In this document: positions 1-11,204 of the stretch, piece by piece
Position numbering within the stretch: position 1 is the stretch's first letter
Layout of the letters: the number at the start of each line of letters is the position of its first letter
DNA from: Calliopum simillimum
Lineage: Eukaryota; Arthropoda; Insecta; Diptera; Lauxaniidae
Length of the DNA stretch: 64,000 nt
Reading direction: 5' to 3'
Assembly (NCBI GenBank): GCA_951812925.1
Contig: OX638368.1
Coordinates: 67,666,569-67,730,568, forward strand
Program-made: the position numbers and the translations under genes
Notes under the pieces: generated by a model
Databases searched by the model: none
Told to the model about the DNA's origin: nothing
What the model saw: only the letters and a program-made list of their open reading frames with translations

Positions 1-2837
1 GAGTTAGCTTGAACGATGTCTTGTACGTTGGTCCAACTCTTCAAGCTGACTTGACTCTTTTGGTTTTAAAATGGCGATTTTTTAAATATGTTTTTAATGG
101 CGATAATCAACAAATGTATCGTCAGATTCTTTTGGATCCAAAGCATTCTACCTATCAAGGAATTCTTTTTAGGAGTTCACCTGATAGTGAAATTCAAGAT
201 TTTGAGTTGAAAACCGTAACTTTCGGTGTCAATTGTGCACCTTATCTAGCCATTAGAACTATGCTGCAATTAGCAGATGATATTCAACAGCAGTTTCCAC
301 TTGCTGCTCAAATACTTAGGCATTTCACATATGTTGACGATGCTTTAGCAGGCACTCACGATGTTGAAACTGCTTTAAGGGCTAGAAATGAGCTTATCCG
401 CTCTTGATTCTGCAGGTTTCGCTATGCGAAAGTGGACCTCCAATGCGACAAGCATTTTGGCGGGTCTGCCTGTAGAACATCTTCTACGTGAAAACTTTTT
501 AAAGTTAGAGGATGAAAGTTGCGCAAAAACTTTAGGTGTTCGTTGGAATGCCACTTCAGACACATTTTATTTCTCAGTCAAGCGTTTCAAAATAAAGTCT
601 TTTTATACTAAAAAGGAAGCCTTGTCAACTATAGCCCAACTCTTCGATCCTGCAGGTTGGCTGGCACCAATTGTGGTGACAGCAAAAATCCTCATGCAGC
701 GAATTTGGTTGGATGAAATTGATTGGGACGAAAAAATCCCACCGCACAGTCTCCTTTCCTGGCAAACATTTTTGCATCAATATAGAAATTTTGAAAATAT
801 TCGTATCCCACGTTATGTGGATTATTCGCCAACTTCAGAAGTAGAATTTCACTTCTTTTGCGATGCTTCTGAGAAGGCGTATGCTGCGTCGATTTATATC
901 CGCGTCAAGCAAGCTGATTGTATTGTCAGTCATTTGCTTTTTTCTAAAACCAGAGTGGCACCAGTTAAGACGATTTCACTACCTCTTCTTGAATTGTGTG
1001 GTGCTACGTTACTAGCTGATATGGTTGAATCTTAATCTCCCATCTTGATATAGATAGGCACCGTTTGTATTGTTGGACAGATTCCACAATCGTTCTTGCC
1101 TGGCTTTTCAAGCCCCCTTGCTCGTGGACAACTTTTGTTGCAAATAGAGCTTCTAAAATAGCTGAAAAAGTTGGGAATAAAAATTGGTTTCATGTTGACA
1201 CACATGAAAATCCTGCTGATCTAGCAACTCGTGCTATTTCACCTCAAGAGTTAGCTGATAATTCTCTTTGGTGGCATGGGCCATCTTGGCTTTCTTTAGA
1301 AAACTATTGGCAGGGAAAAGTGCAACCTTCAGCAGTTGATACGTCTCTCGAACGAAAAGCTGTTAAAGTTCACTTTTCTTATTTTTCAAGGTATGAAGAT
1401 ATCTTGGAACGTTTCTCCTCGCTTCCACGAGGCTTACGGGTGCTGGCATACGTTTTTCGTTTTGTGAATCGTACCCGCCTGCAAACTCGTGCGGCATTTT
1501 CGCACAAGTCACCTCACATTGAGTGTGAAGAAATAAAATTTGTTAAAAATCGCTTGATTTTGTTGTGCCAAAAAGTAAATTTTTCGGAGGAGTACCACAA
1601 ACTTGAGACCAAGCAAATCCTTGGTCCTAAAAGTGAGCTGTTATCTCTAAATCCGTTTCTGCACAGATGCACTTTTACGTGTTGGTGGGCGGCTAGCCTC
1701 TTCACCTTCACTTACTTACGATGAAAGATTTCCAGTTATCTTGCCATACAACTGTCGTTTTACTCGACTTTTAGTACGATTTATTCATGAAGATTCACTT
1801 CACGCAATATTGGATCCCACGTGCAAAAAACCTCATAAAAACTACTTTATTCAATTGTAAAACTTGTGTTATACACAAAAAACAGTTAAGATCTCAAATA
1901 ATGGCTGCTCTTCCACCAGAGCGAACTGTTTTGTCACGCCCTTTTTCGTCTACCGGCGTTGATTTTGCTGGTCCGTTCGATATAAAGAGCTATCTGGGTA
2001 GAGCCTGTCGAATTACTAAGGGCTATGTCTGCCTTTTCGTCTGTTTTTCCACAAAAGCAGTTCATTTGGAAGCCACCAGCGATTTTTCTTCAGCTACCTT
2101 TTTGGCAGCGTTTACGCGATTTGTCGCTCGTCGTGGTTGTCCAGCAAAGGTTTATTCGGACAATGGCACCAACTTCGTAGGAGCTTCAAAGGTGCTTACA
2201 AGAGAATTTAAGGATTTTCTAAACCAGTCCAAGGATATCGTGCAGGCACAATATGCTCATCAAGAGATCTCTTGGCATTTCATTCCCGCTGGTGCTCCCC
2301 ATATGGGAGGATTGTGGGAAGCTGGGGTTAAAAGTTTCAAGAGCCATTTCAAAAAGATGGCCGGAGCTATGAGTTATACCTTCGAAGAATTTCTCACTTT
2401 GCTAAGTCGTATCGAATCTTGCCTTAATTCACGCCCACTTAACGCCATGTCGGAAAATCCAAATGATTTTCAACCACTTACTCCTGGCCATTTTTTGGTC
2501 GGCGGGCCACTGTTATCTACAGCTGAGCCTGAAATTGCAGACCAGCCTTTGAAAATTGTCAATCGATGGCAAAAAGTCAAAGCAATGCAACAACACTTTT
2601 GCCAGAGATGGAAAAGTGAATACTTAACTTAAGTGGAAGTCACCTCAAAAAGATATTTGCATTAATGATTTAGTTGTCGTTAAAGAGGAGAATTTACCAT
2701 CAAATGAGTGGCGGTTAGGTAGAATAATCAAAACTTATCCCGGTAACGATAATCGTACACGGGTCGCGGACATCCGAACCGAGCGTGGTTGCATCACGCG
2801 ACCAATTATAAAGCTTGTCGTGCTCCCAACGGCATAA
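1..2837 (+). pseudogene. pol: BEL/Pao pol remnant: RT, RNase H, integrase
   Basis: This encoded the polyprotein that copies the element's RNA into DNA and integrates it. Reverse transcriptase occupies 1-407 and continues in another frame from about 400; its active site reads YVDDALAG. RNase H-like sequence runs to about 1035 and from 1065. The integrase zinc-binding and catalytic region lies mainly at 1787-2632, with catalytic aspartates in GVDFAGPF and SDNGTNF and the glutamate in GGLWEAGVKS. A DUF5641-like tail ending IKLVVLPTA lies at 2633-2837 in yet another frame. Frame changes fall near 400, 1035-1065, 1680-1790 and 2630, so no single protein can be made. Similarity between pieces and continuous homology across the breaks show one decayed gene. 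Confidence 0.9.
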
Positions 2838-2873
2838 AACCAAAATCACTTTTTTCCCCTTTAAAATAACATC

Positions 2874-2890
2874 TTTTGTCTCGTTTCAGA
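2874..2890 (+). promoter_or_regulatory. Candidate 3' splice site ahead of the BEL third ORF
   Basis: A pyrimidine-rich run ending in TTTCAG directly precedes the ATG at 2891. This is the expected layout for a spliced subgenomic RNA that bypasses gag-pol. No donor can be identified because the 5' part of the element is outside the window. Inference from sequence only. Confidence 0.4.
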
Positions 2891-3946
2891 ATGTCTTCTA
2901 CTTCCTCCATCGCTGGCGATCTTCTGGAAGAGTTGAATATCCAGACAGAATCCGAGGTTCAATTTAGTGAACCCGAGACTGTTCGCGAGCGTTCTTCGGA
3001 TGTGGTGAGAAGTGTGGTGGTACAAGTGCCACGTCAAACGAAATGTCGTTTGTGCTCGTTGGAGCATGGTCTTGCGGGGTGTCGTCAGTTCCTGGACAAG
3101 AACCTTGAAGGGCGATTGAGGGCAGTATTCAGTAATGGATATTGCTCCAATTGCCTGTCCTCAGGTCACTTGCGCCAGGGCTGCCGAAGCACCGGAAGAT
3201 GTCACCACTGTGGTGATGATCACCACACTCTTCAGCACTCACCCACTCGGGGACGTTCTCGACTGTCCTCCTCTTCCAGAAGGTTCCAAAGACGGAGAGC
3301 GGGCCGCAAGGCAAAGGCACAGCGAGACTATCCCAGTCATCACCGTGGTCAGCCAGCGCTTCAGGGATCGAATACGGGGTCCCGGCAGAGGCCGCAGTCA
3401 GGGCCTATTGCGTCCTCGACTAGGGCACATGTCCCTACACGGCCTCCCCCCGCAACACTTTCTGCGCTGACACTTCAACGCTTGGTAACGCTGTTACCCA
3501 CGGTATTGATGCGGGTCATGGTGCATGGGCGCCTTGTGACGGAGCGTGCGTTATTGGACGCCTGCTCACCAAAGACCCTGATTTCTGGGTCGATGGTTAG
3601 GAAGTGGCGTTTGCATACCTCTCACTTCGACGGTGAAGAGGTGTGTGCATTGCAGTTGCGGGCTAGAAACGACACAAGCATGACCATCGATGTCATGGCG
3701 GTCGTTGACGCGAGGTGTGAGCTGCTGACTCCCTCGCGTACACTGGATGCAAGGGCTCAAGACCCTTTCATCAATTTTAAGCTAGCCGATCCAGGCTTCT
3801 TTAAATCGGGGCCGGTACACATCCGGCTTGGGGTGGACATCTACCCCAAGATTATGCTTACAGGCGTGTGCCCTACCACAAGTGGCCAGCCTTTAGCTCA
3901 GAACACTATCTTCGGATTTGTTCTGTCAGGACCCTGTTCCTGGTGA
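2891..3946 (+). CDS. BEL/Pao third ORF: zinc-knuckle plus protease-like protein
   Basis: An open frame of about 350 codons lies between integrase and the 3' LTR, where retroviruses carry env. I chose ATG 2891 because it immediately follows a candidate splice acceptor (pyrimidine-rich stretch ending TTTCAG at 2889). The N-terminal third is acidic. Residues about 55-120 hold cysteine/histidine clusters (CRLCSLEHGLAGC, YCSNCLSSGHLRQGC, CHHCGDDHHTLQH) resembling Gag-type zinc knuckles. An arginine- and serine-rich basic region follows. The C-terminal half resembles the BEL/Pao aspartic-protease region: RALLDACSPKTLISGS near the active-site position, where the usual Asp-Ser/Thr-Gly is Asp-Ala-Cys, and a terminal AQNTIFGFVLSG. 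It has no signal peptide or clear membrane segment, so it is not a normal Env. It could instead be a misplaced gag-protease piece of a second element. The frame is intact although pol is broken. Confidence 0.7.
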   Translation: MSSTSSIAGDLLEELNIQTESEVQFSEPETVRERSSDVVRSVVVQVPRQTKCRLCSLEHGLAGCRQFLDKNLEGRLRAVFSNGYCSNCLSSGHLRQGCRSTGRCHHCGDDHHTLQHSPTRGRSRLSSSSRRFQRRRAGRKAKAQRDYPSHHRGQPALQGSNTGSRQRPQSGPIASSTRAHVPTRPPPATLSALTLQRLVTLLPTVLMRVMVHGRLVTERALLDACSPKTLISGSMVRKWRLHTSHFDGEEVCALQLRARNDTSMTIDVMAVVDARCELLTPSRTLDARAQDPFINFKLADPGFFKSGPVHIRLGVDIYPKIMLTGVCPTTSGQPLAQNTIFGFVLSGPCSW

Positions 3947-4060
3947 TCTTCGAAGCCGCGTGCCAAGTAAGAGGTTTATTTCCATATTTTTTTTCCTCTT
4001 TCTTATGCCGTTTTTTTTCCTCTAGATGTTAGATGTTGCATTCTTGCAAGGCGGGCGGAA

Positions 4061-4409
4061 TGTTGACACCAGCAGTGAACACTCTGTGATCGCACAGCTG
4101 TGTTCATTCTCGTTAGTAAGGTTTTTCTATGTTTTTTTCCCTTTCTACGTCTTTTCTTGTGAGGGCAGCGCTTCTCGCTCCCTTTTCTATCTCGACATTG
4201 TTCTCATGTCGATGAAGCAATTAAGTAATTCTTTAAAATCGAACTCCGCGACTTTTTATTTTCCCCGCAAATTTTCCTAAGTTTTTTTTTAAGTTTTAAA
4301 GTTTAAATTTCCCCTCGCATTTTCCTGCCGGAAAAATCAAGGTGTCATATCAAAGGTATTTTAACTAACTACAAAATTGTTGTACAAAAATATTAAATCC
4401 GAGTCAACA
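4061..4409 (+). repeat. 3' LTR of the BEL/Pao element
   Basis: The 349 bp repeat starts TGTTGACACC and ends GAGTCAACA, so its outer 7 bases are inverted copies (TGTTGAC/GTCAACA). A purine-rich tract (AAGGCGGGCGGAA, 4048-4060) sits directly in front, as required for plus-strand priming. The matching 5' LTR would lie left of the window, so ends were set from this inverted repeat and the tract. Confidence 0.75.
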
Positions 4410-4416
4410 TTTTCGA

Positions 4417-5266
4417 GATATGAGGAATTCTCAAAAATTGTAGAATTCTACAGTTTTTGAGGCACATTCACCAAACTTGGTGGAGAGGTCACTTTTTATA
4501 TAAGAATCAAAAATTGGAAGGGTACACGTCACGAAAAAAATAGTAAAAAAAGTTACGCATATATATATGAAGCAAAACACGTCAAGTGTACCAGCTGAAA
4601 ATTTTCTTGTCTCCGATTTCGCTCAAATTTGGCAATATAGCAGTCCTGGTATATAAAAACAATATTCCGGGATGATTTAGTCCTAGTACCATTTATTGTT
4701 AAAATACAGGGTGTTGAAGTTGGCATTTTTAGTCATTTTCTTGAAAAATTTTTTTTTCACCGAAATATTTTAAACTTAAAAATACTTTTGAATTTTTTTT
4801 TTAAAAAAACCCCCTTAAATTTTTTTTAAAAGTACTTTAAATTATTATACTTTACTTTAAATTAATATATATGTATATATTTATGTATTTAAAAATGAAT
4901 GGGACAGGTTACTTAACAAACTTTGGTGTAAGCTCTAAATTTTTCAAAAAACTCAAAATGTCAACTTCAACACCCTGTATTTTAGCAATAAATGGTACTA
5001 GAACCAAATCATCCCGGAATGTTGTTTTTGTATACCAGGACTACTATATAGCCAAATTTGAGCGAAATCGGAGACAAAAAATTTTTCAGCTGGTACACTT
5101 GACGTGTTTTGCTTCATATATATATGCGTAACTTATTTTACTATTTTTTTCATGACGTGTACCCTTCCAATTTTTGATTCTTATATAAAAAGTGACCTCT
5201 CCACCAAGTTTGGTGAATGTGCCTCAAAAACTGTAGAATTCCACAATTTTTGAGAATTCCTCATAT
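4417..5266. repeat. Long foldback (hairpin) repeat A
   Basis: About 340 bases from 4417 are repeated in inverted orientation ending at 5266, with a spacer of roughly 160 bases of A/T homopolymer runs and TATA-rich sequence. The arms match nearly base for base, for example GAATTCTCAAAAATTGTAGA against its complement, and GTACCAGCTGAAAA. No transposase frame is present; short ORFs here are translations of the arms. Transcribed, it would fold into a hairpin several hundred base pairs long. The BEL LTR ends 8 bases before the left arm. Confidence 0.85.
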
Positions 5267-7125
5267 GGCGTATTTTCAAACATTTCGACCAGTTTTTTAT
5301 TTTTAAGGCACTATTTTTCCAAAAAATGTCTGATTAACCTTTAGCTTTTGTAACAAATTATGGAATCATAATCAATTTCATTCGATTTGGTATGCAATTT
5401 ATACCTCATTTCTTTCATTAGCACATTTTTTATAGGAAAACAAAAAAGTAAGCCAAAGAAATTTTCATGAACAACAACAGCAACGGAAATTTGGAATTTT
5501 GCTAGCAAACTAGGTGATGGATGTATTATAGACTGATCCGCGGCCGAAGACCGCCGTGAAGCCGATATTGGATTTTTGGGAGTTTTAAATCTTGAGCTGC
5601 GGCCGAAGCCACCCATTTACCCCTACTCTTATGCCAAATTACTGTGGGAAAAAAAATCGGCCCAAATTTCAGAAAAGTCGTAATATCTCGAAAACTACGA
5701 ACCAGATTTAGAAAATTTTGTGTTCAGTATTGTAGCTTATTAAATTACCGTTCGTATGCCGATTTTGTTAATAAGACATTTTTGGAAAAATTGTGCATTA
5801 AAAACAAAAAAAAACTGGTGAAAATTTTCAAAAATTCGCCATATCTCCAAAACCACGACATTGCATGTCGTTTTTATAGCTAGTTAAATTACCTTTCATA
5901 TGACACCAATATTATTAAAGTCCATTAAGGGATTCTGAACTTTTACCGGTTTTCATAAAAGCTATATCCCGATCTTCCGATGGCTATATCTCCGAAAGTA
6001 GATTTGACCAGAACTTTATGTTGTTGCTGTTGTCATTAATTTTGAGAGCCCTATTTGGGCAAAAAAAATATAAAAAAAACAACAACAGTTTTTAAAGAAT
6101 AATTGTTGCCGAAGAATTGGCAGTTGTTAAATTTTTGTTTGATTTGTGTGAGTGATAATGATAAAGGGAAAAACAAAATTATAACTATTTTGGTTTAATA
6201 TTTGTTCTAATAGTTACAAAAGAAAAGAAAAGTTTGTGTAAAAACATGTAGCAACAATTTCTGCACAATATTATATGGCGGCGCGCAAGAAGAACTTATT
6301 TTGCATGTTAAAATAAAAAAATGGAATCCGGCATCTTGCCTTGCTATCTGTCAAAAGGCTTAAATCAAAACAAAGAATTTTGACATTTTCGTAGTTTAAG
6401 AAGAAGCAGCATTTGTTATCGCTGCAACCAGAGCAATTCAACCATGTTATTTTGCACAATTTGACAAGTTCACCACGAAAGCTTTTGTGTGGTGAATTTA
6501 TGAGCTTTTTCTAAAAGATTTCTGCGCCAGAATACCGAATGTCTTAAAAAATCTTAGAAAGTAATTCTGACATGTATTCCGAAAGACTTACTGCTCTCTT
6601 AGTCAGAATAGCTCCATAAATCTGAAAGAGCGTAAAAAACTGGTTTGCCCTGCCGGCATCTGCCCTCCGTGTGAGTACGACCAAAGTGAATCACTTACGA
6701 ACTGTAATTTCACTAACACATGTGTAAACTTTGTTGTATTTGTCAGTTTTAAATTTTCAAATCAAAAAAAAAAAAAAATGACAAAAAATTTGTGAAATCA
6801 GATCGTGGAACGTGGGCGCACGTTGTTTGAGCATCTCGGATACCAAAAGCTCGCTAATACTATTTTTTTGGAACCCATACATATTAAGCTTGATTCTCTA
6901 TTTTAATTTTCCACAACTGATTCAATTGAGACCATTCCACAGCCGCGTTGACGTCTCACCTGCTATGTTGGTCGTGAAATGGGTTTTGGTGCTTGTACTC
7001 AGTGTCATCGTAATAGTTATGCCGCCTTCCGCCAACATGCTGGCCTGTATATGACCATGGACACCGTCAATGAGGGAATCAAATATGCATCTAAGCATGT
7101 CCAAAAATATGCCTATTTAAACCAT
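5267..7125. other. Unassigned AT-rich sequence with dispersed-repeat fragments
   Basis: No gene is supported here. About 5640-6010 has repeated phrases such as ATATCTCGAAAACTAC, ATATCTCCAAAACCAC and TTTCATATGACAC; the last also occurs near 61764, so this is dispersed repeat sequence. About 6800-7110 has short frames with no recognisable domain. Confidence 0.4.
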
Positions 7126-7310
7126 ACACTTTATGGGCCTTACCGTAAATAAATATTCTCTAGAATTTATTCTCTTACTCCCTAGGTATCAATCGCAAAA
7201 AAATTTTTCTCTGCAAAAATAAGGCTATCTGCAATAATTTGGGAGGGAGTATTTTAACGTTCATTGCTAAAATTTATTCCCGAACATTTTACTAGGGAAT
7301 AATAGCTGTG
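7126..7310 (+). repeat. Copy of the GGGCCTTA-type dispersed repeat
   Basis: TATGGGCCTTACCGTAAATA and about 180 following bases match, with divergence, the segment starting at 61497, including AATATTCTC.AGAATTTAT, CAATCGCAAAAAAATTT and CTAGGGA.TA. In the other copy the start forms one end of an inverted repeat. I find no matching inverted end near this copy, so it is probably truncated. Confidence 0.5.
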
Positions 7311-8738
7311 TTTTAGATGACAGCGTGCTAACATATAATTATCACTGTTCTTCTAAAATGAGTTTGTGTGCTATCTCCTTTTCTTATTTTTTTTTTACTT
7401 CATTCTGCTTATCGATTCCGTACCACTTTCCTCCGCTCGGAAAGACAATTGGAAAAAATGTGGTGCCACTATTTATTACAGCTTATATACAGTGTAGTAT
7501 GGCAACATCAACAGTTTACTTTGTGCTTAATAATCAAACACGGAAACTCATCTGTATTAAATTAAACACTTTAGTTGTTGCTTTCCCATACGATTCTCAG
7601 AAAGTGCTTAATTAAACTGTAAAAATTGTTGTCTAAGACACAGCTATTAATTTAATTTAAACTTATTGATTTTCCTTTATAAATTAATTTTAAGCACAAT
7701 TATTCTTATTTATTTAATTTTCATTTAAATTTAAAAAATATATAGAGTTCTACATTAATGCATTTCGAGCGAACCTGTCACTCATCACCAGAATGCTAAC
7801 AAAATAGAAAGAATATTAAAAACAAAAAGTCTAAAGTTCAAACATTTTTTTTTTTTGTTAATCGTTTTCGTCTTTAAATTCGGGGATTTTCGCGAGTGCA
7901 AAAAGAAATGACGACACATTGCCGTTGTCAAAGTTCATAAGTTTATTTGTTTTAGCAATAAACAACGCTTCGTAAACATTTAATTTTCTGTTGTTGTTTG
8001 TAAGAGACGCATACTCTCTTCAAAACCTTCAATTGTGTGCAATGGCTTGTTGTCTTCTTTTGATTGATTGGTGTATGCAGCAACAGCTGATCTCCTGATT
8101 TCTTTATTTTTAATGCAATTACAATGTTCTTTAAAACGCGTTTTAACATTTCTTCGTATTTGTCCAATATATTGTATTTCACATCGCAATCGTTACATTT
8201 TATTAAATATATTCCACTTTTTTCTTCCATCGGTGTTTTGCCTTTTGTTGATCCAAGTATGTTTTTAAGTTTGTTGTTGTTAGTGTACACTATTTCCATG
8301 TTCTCTTTTTTAAATTTGCTTGTAAGTTTATTTGTAACCGCTGGAATATATTTGAAGCCTTGTTTGTTTTTTTATTTACATTATGATTTTGGGTAAACAA
8401 CGTTGATTTTATATTTTTAGCTTTTTTGTTAAAATCTTTTTTAATTAATCTTTCAATAAATGATTTATCAAAGCCATTGGTTTTTGCAATTTTCACAATA
8501 GTGTTGAATTCTTTTTCATAGTTGCAAATTGACAAAGGCAAGTTGCACAAACGATAAGTCATCGATTGAAATGCTGCAATTTTATGTTGATATGAAAAAA
8601 AAAGAATCTGAAGATATGAACCTATCCGATGTTGTTGCTTTTCTGTATACAGCGAAATCAATGCGATTATTTACCCTTTTGCAAATTAGATCCAGGAAAG
8701 AAATAGAGTTGTTGTTTTCCTTTTCACAAGTGAATTTA

Positions 8739-10508
8739 GGGCCAATTTCACAGTGTGATCTTAAGCTTAAGCTCAGCTAAACCGTTAGGGTAACTTAAGC
8801 GGCCCTTAAATATTTTCCAATTTCACAGTTGACTAGCTCACTTTTGTCATAAGCATAGATACGAACCAGAAAAATGTAAATAAATTTGACAGTAAACAAA
8901 ATTTGTTTATATGGAATTTCTTAAAAAAATATTTATTGTGCCGTTGCACTGCTTTTATTGTTTTTTTTTTTAAAAAAGCTGCATAATAGTTGTAACCAAC
9001 AGTCAAGATATTGGGCCACATTATGATGACAACGAGGCATTTGTCTTGAAAGAAGCCCTATGAACCGCGAAGCTGCTGCCATGTTACTCATCACAAAATT
9101 TTAATCAATATGAGATTGGAAAACCCATCATGGAAGAGGTTCCTGAACCTGGTTTTTTATTCGTTGCGCCTCATACGAAGTGTTTATCAAAGCAATAATA
9201 TGCTAATCTCTTAGATATTGATGCCATTAATATTAACACGAGTCATTGCTTCTAGTTTGGAAATGCGTCGCGGACTGCCGTTTGATGTTTGAAACAATGC
9301 TATCAATGCATTTAGCGAACATGATACTTCAGGGCGTAAAGAGTATGGATATGGTTACCGAAATGCTTAGCAATTTGGCACACAATGAGTTAAAATTTAT
9401 TGAACTTGAAGATGATGGGGGTATTGAAATAATGTCCAGAATACATTGGAGTATAGCAATTGAGTATAGATGTAGTTTTCATAAAAATTTGAAATTGTAG
9501 GCATAAACAAACACAATCAAAATTAAGCTATTTTCTTTGACTTTTATTGAAAACAAACTTCCAATTGATGCCGGTATTGGAGAGAAAGCACTCAGAATTG
9601 AACGCTTGCAATTGAAGACGTTGGGTTACAATTTGACTTTTTTTAAATAATAAAACGCTGCGTGTTCCAAATAAATTGAGATATTCATCCCACTGGCTCT
9701 ATGCTTCTCTTAAAAGTTTCAAGAGAATACATAGATCGCATCCATCGAAGTCATCATGACGCAAATGTACGCAACCCCAAATTTTGTCCTTCTGGTACAA
9801 ATGTAACTTATTCCTGGAAATTTTTTGAAAGTTAATATAAATCATTTATATTATATACTTACCCAAACTGTTCTATTTACTCAAAATTTCGATGATTGTT
9901 TATTTAAATTTATTTTTGAATTCAAATTATTCTGTTTATTTTTAATTTTTTGACAATGTCAATTGTGACATGTATGTATGTATGTATGTATTCTCCTTTA
10001 ACTCCTAGGAGGAGCATAGGGCCAATATGAAATCTCTCCATTCGTCACGATCCCTTGCGATGACTTTGATCTCTTGCCACGATTTTCCCGATTCTTGGAT
10101 TTCCTTTTCCAACGACCTTTTCCAGTTGGTTTTGGGTCTACCACGTCCTCTACTGCCTTGTGGATTCCACTCAAGGGCCTGGCGACAAACTTCGCTGTGT
10201 GGTTTCCGGAGAGTGTGACCAATCCATCCCCATTTGCGCAGCTTGATCTCGTTTGCTATAGCCTTCTGTTTGCATTTTTGATGTAGCTCGGCATTTGATA
10301 TAGTGCGAGGCCACCAAACCTTTAGTATACGCCTTAAAAAAAAAAAAATTGTGACATAAACACCGCTTAAACCGCCCTAACTATTTGTAGTGTCGATTGA
10401 CCGGCGCTTAAGCTGCCCTTAAATTAAAATGACAGTGAAAATGAAATTTGAAGTTAAACTACACTCAACAGATAAACTACGCTTAAGCTCACACTGTGAA
10501 ATAGGGCC
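8739..10508. mobile_element. PIF/Harbinger-type non-autonomous element with TTA target duplication
   Basis: The ends are inverted repeats: GGGCCAATTTCACAGTGTGA at 8739 and the complement of GGCCCTATTTCACAGTGTGA ending at 10508. A 3 bp TTA is duplicated at 8736-8738 and 10509-10511. GG-starting ends with a TTA duplication are characteristic of PIF/Harbinger. Removing the element and one TTA restores the Penelope reverse-transcriptase frame across the junction, which independently proves the boundaries. No Harbinger transposase is recognisable; a + strand frame at 9246-9500 is of unknown origin. An RTE 3' end is embedded at about 9970-10330. Confidence 0.85.
9971..10335 (-). pseudogene. RTE-type LINE, 3' end fragment
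   Basis: Read on the minus strand this is the end of an RTE-clade reverse-transcriptase protein: LRKWGWIGHTLRKP, EWNPQGSRGRGRPKTNWKR and ARDRDEWRDFILALCSS followed by a stop. This carboxy-terminal block (cysteine-poor, basic, GRGRP) is widely found in animal RTE elements. A short (TACA)n microsatellite tail after the stop (about 9971-9990 on the + strand) fits the repeat tails of RTE elements. The copy is severely 5'-truncated and lies wholly inside the Harbinger-type element. Confidence 0.7.
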
Positions 10509-10739
10509 TTAATGTTTTCATATCTGTTATTTATTATATTTAAAATATTGCCTACTTCGTTGTGTTTTATTATGCTGAAAACATCAACAACATTCCTGAT
10601 CCATACAGGTGGCAGAAGTCTCTTGTGTTTAACGTGAATCTCACGGTGTTCTTCACACTTGGTCCGTAAACGACGGACAGCACCATTTTCAATACGGCAA
10701 TTGCCCCTGAAGATAACCATAAACTTACCTCCTGGTCTG

Positions 10740-11200
10740 GAGGTGAGGACTATCTTAAACCTCTGCCATTCTTTGGGTCATGGCACCCGGTTGAGAATGC
10801 AACTCCACACCGAGCTTCCGAACTCCCCCCACAATTTTGGGTATAAACCACATCCACCACGAATCTCCCCGAAGGACCATCCCAATAGTCAGACTGGATA
10901 AATCCAGCGGGCTACTGACTCCCGTGGTACCAGAAAATCTCCGGTCAGACTTCGTAGCCAAAGCTACTACCAGTATAGCTCCATCCAGCTTGGACTAGTT
11001 ACCGTCACACGCATGAATGCCATACCACATATACTAAACACAGTCTACACATACACATCCTACCTATTCGCCCAACTACCGTCCAGTCACTATTACCTAA
11101 CAGTCTCCCTTTTAAGAACCTACACCTAAGCCCTATCCCCAATTCCACACTTCACACCCTACTTACATACATCATACAATTAACCCGCACGCACACACCA
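10740..11200 (-). repeat. 3' untranslated part of an R1-type LINE
   Basis: This stretch is the continuation of the R1-type LINE whose coding end is at 17451-18080. The two were contiguous before the gypsy element inserted with a TATA duplication 11 bases past the R1 stop codon. No coding frame is supported. The outer limit near 10740 against the Penelope remnant is approximate. Confidence 0.55.
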
Positions 11201-11204
11201 TATA

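Larger units (their letters stand above)
1..4409 (+). mobile_element. BEL/Pao LTR retrotransposon, 3' part
   Basis: The element enters from the left edge already inside reverse transcriptase, so its 5' LTR, gag and start of pol lie outside the window. Order seen: reverse transcriptase, RNase H, integrase, integrase C-terminal domain (DUF5641-like), an extra ORF, a purine-rich tract at 4048-4060, then the 3' LTR. The LTR starts TGTTGAC at 4061 and ends GTCAACA at 4409, a matching terminal inverted repeat. The pol motifs (YVDDALAG, the DNGTNFVG core, HMGGLWEAGVKS) are typical of BEL/Pao rather than gypsy or copia. Pol is frameshifted several times, so the copy is not autonomous. The target duplication cannot be checked because the left end is missing. 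Confidence 0.9.
7952..10720 (-). pseudogene. Penelope-like element remnant (RT and GIY-YIG), split by a MITE
   Basis: Penelope-like elements encode a reverse transcriptase fused to a GIY-YIG endonuclease. On the minus strand the RT end starts near 10640 (LLPPVW, RNVVDVFSIIK) and is cut at 10511/8736 by an inserted element. The frame resumes with FTCEKE and continues FLDLICKRV and VYRKATTSDRF, the usual RT-end motifs. The linker follows (YRLCNLPLS near 8545, then NGFDKSFIERLIKKDF). The endonuclease lies at about 7980-8230, but SGIYLI and YIGQIRRNVKTRFKEHC are in different frames. Frameshifts and stops make this non-functional. Whether the ORF upstream of about 10640 belongs to it is uncertain. 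Confidence 0.8.

Noticed and set aside
4871..5131. 86-codon + strand ORF
   Set aside because: It is a translation of the right arm of foldback A; no domain, no codon bias.
6812..7104. Two overlapping ORFs around 6.8-7.1 kb
   Set aside because: No domain or conserved motif; cannot tell strand; probably decayed repeat.
7840..7920. Possible hammerhead downstream of the Penelope remnant (GACGAAAACG)
   Set aside because: The required CTGATGA core is missing.
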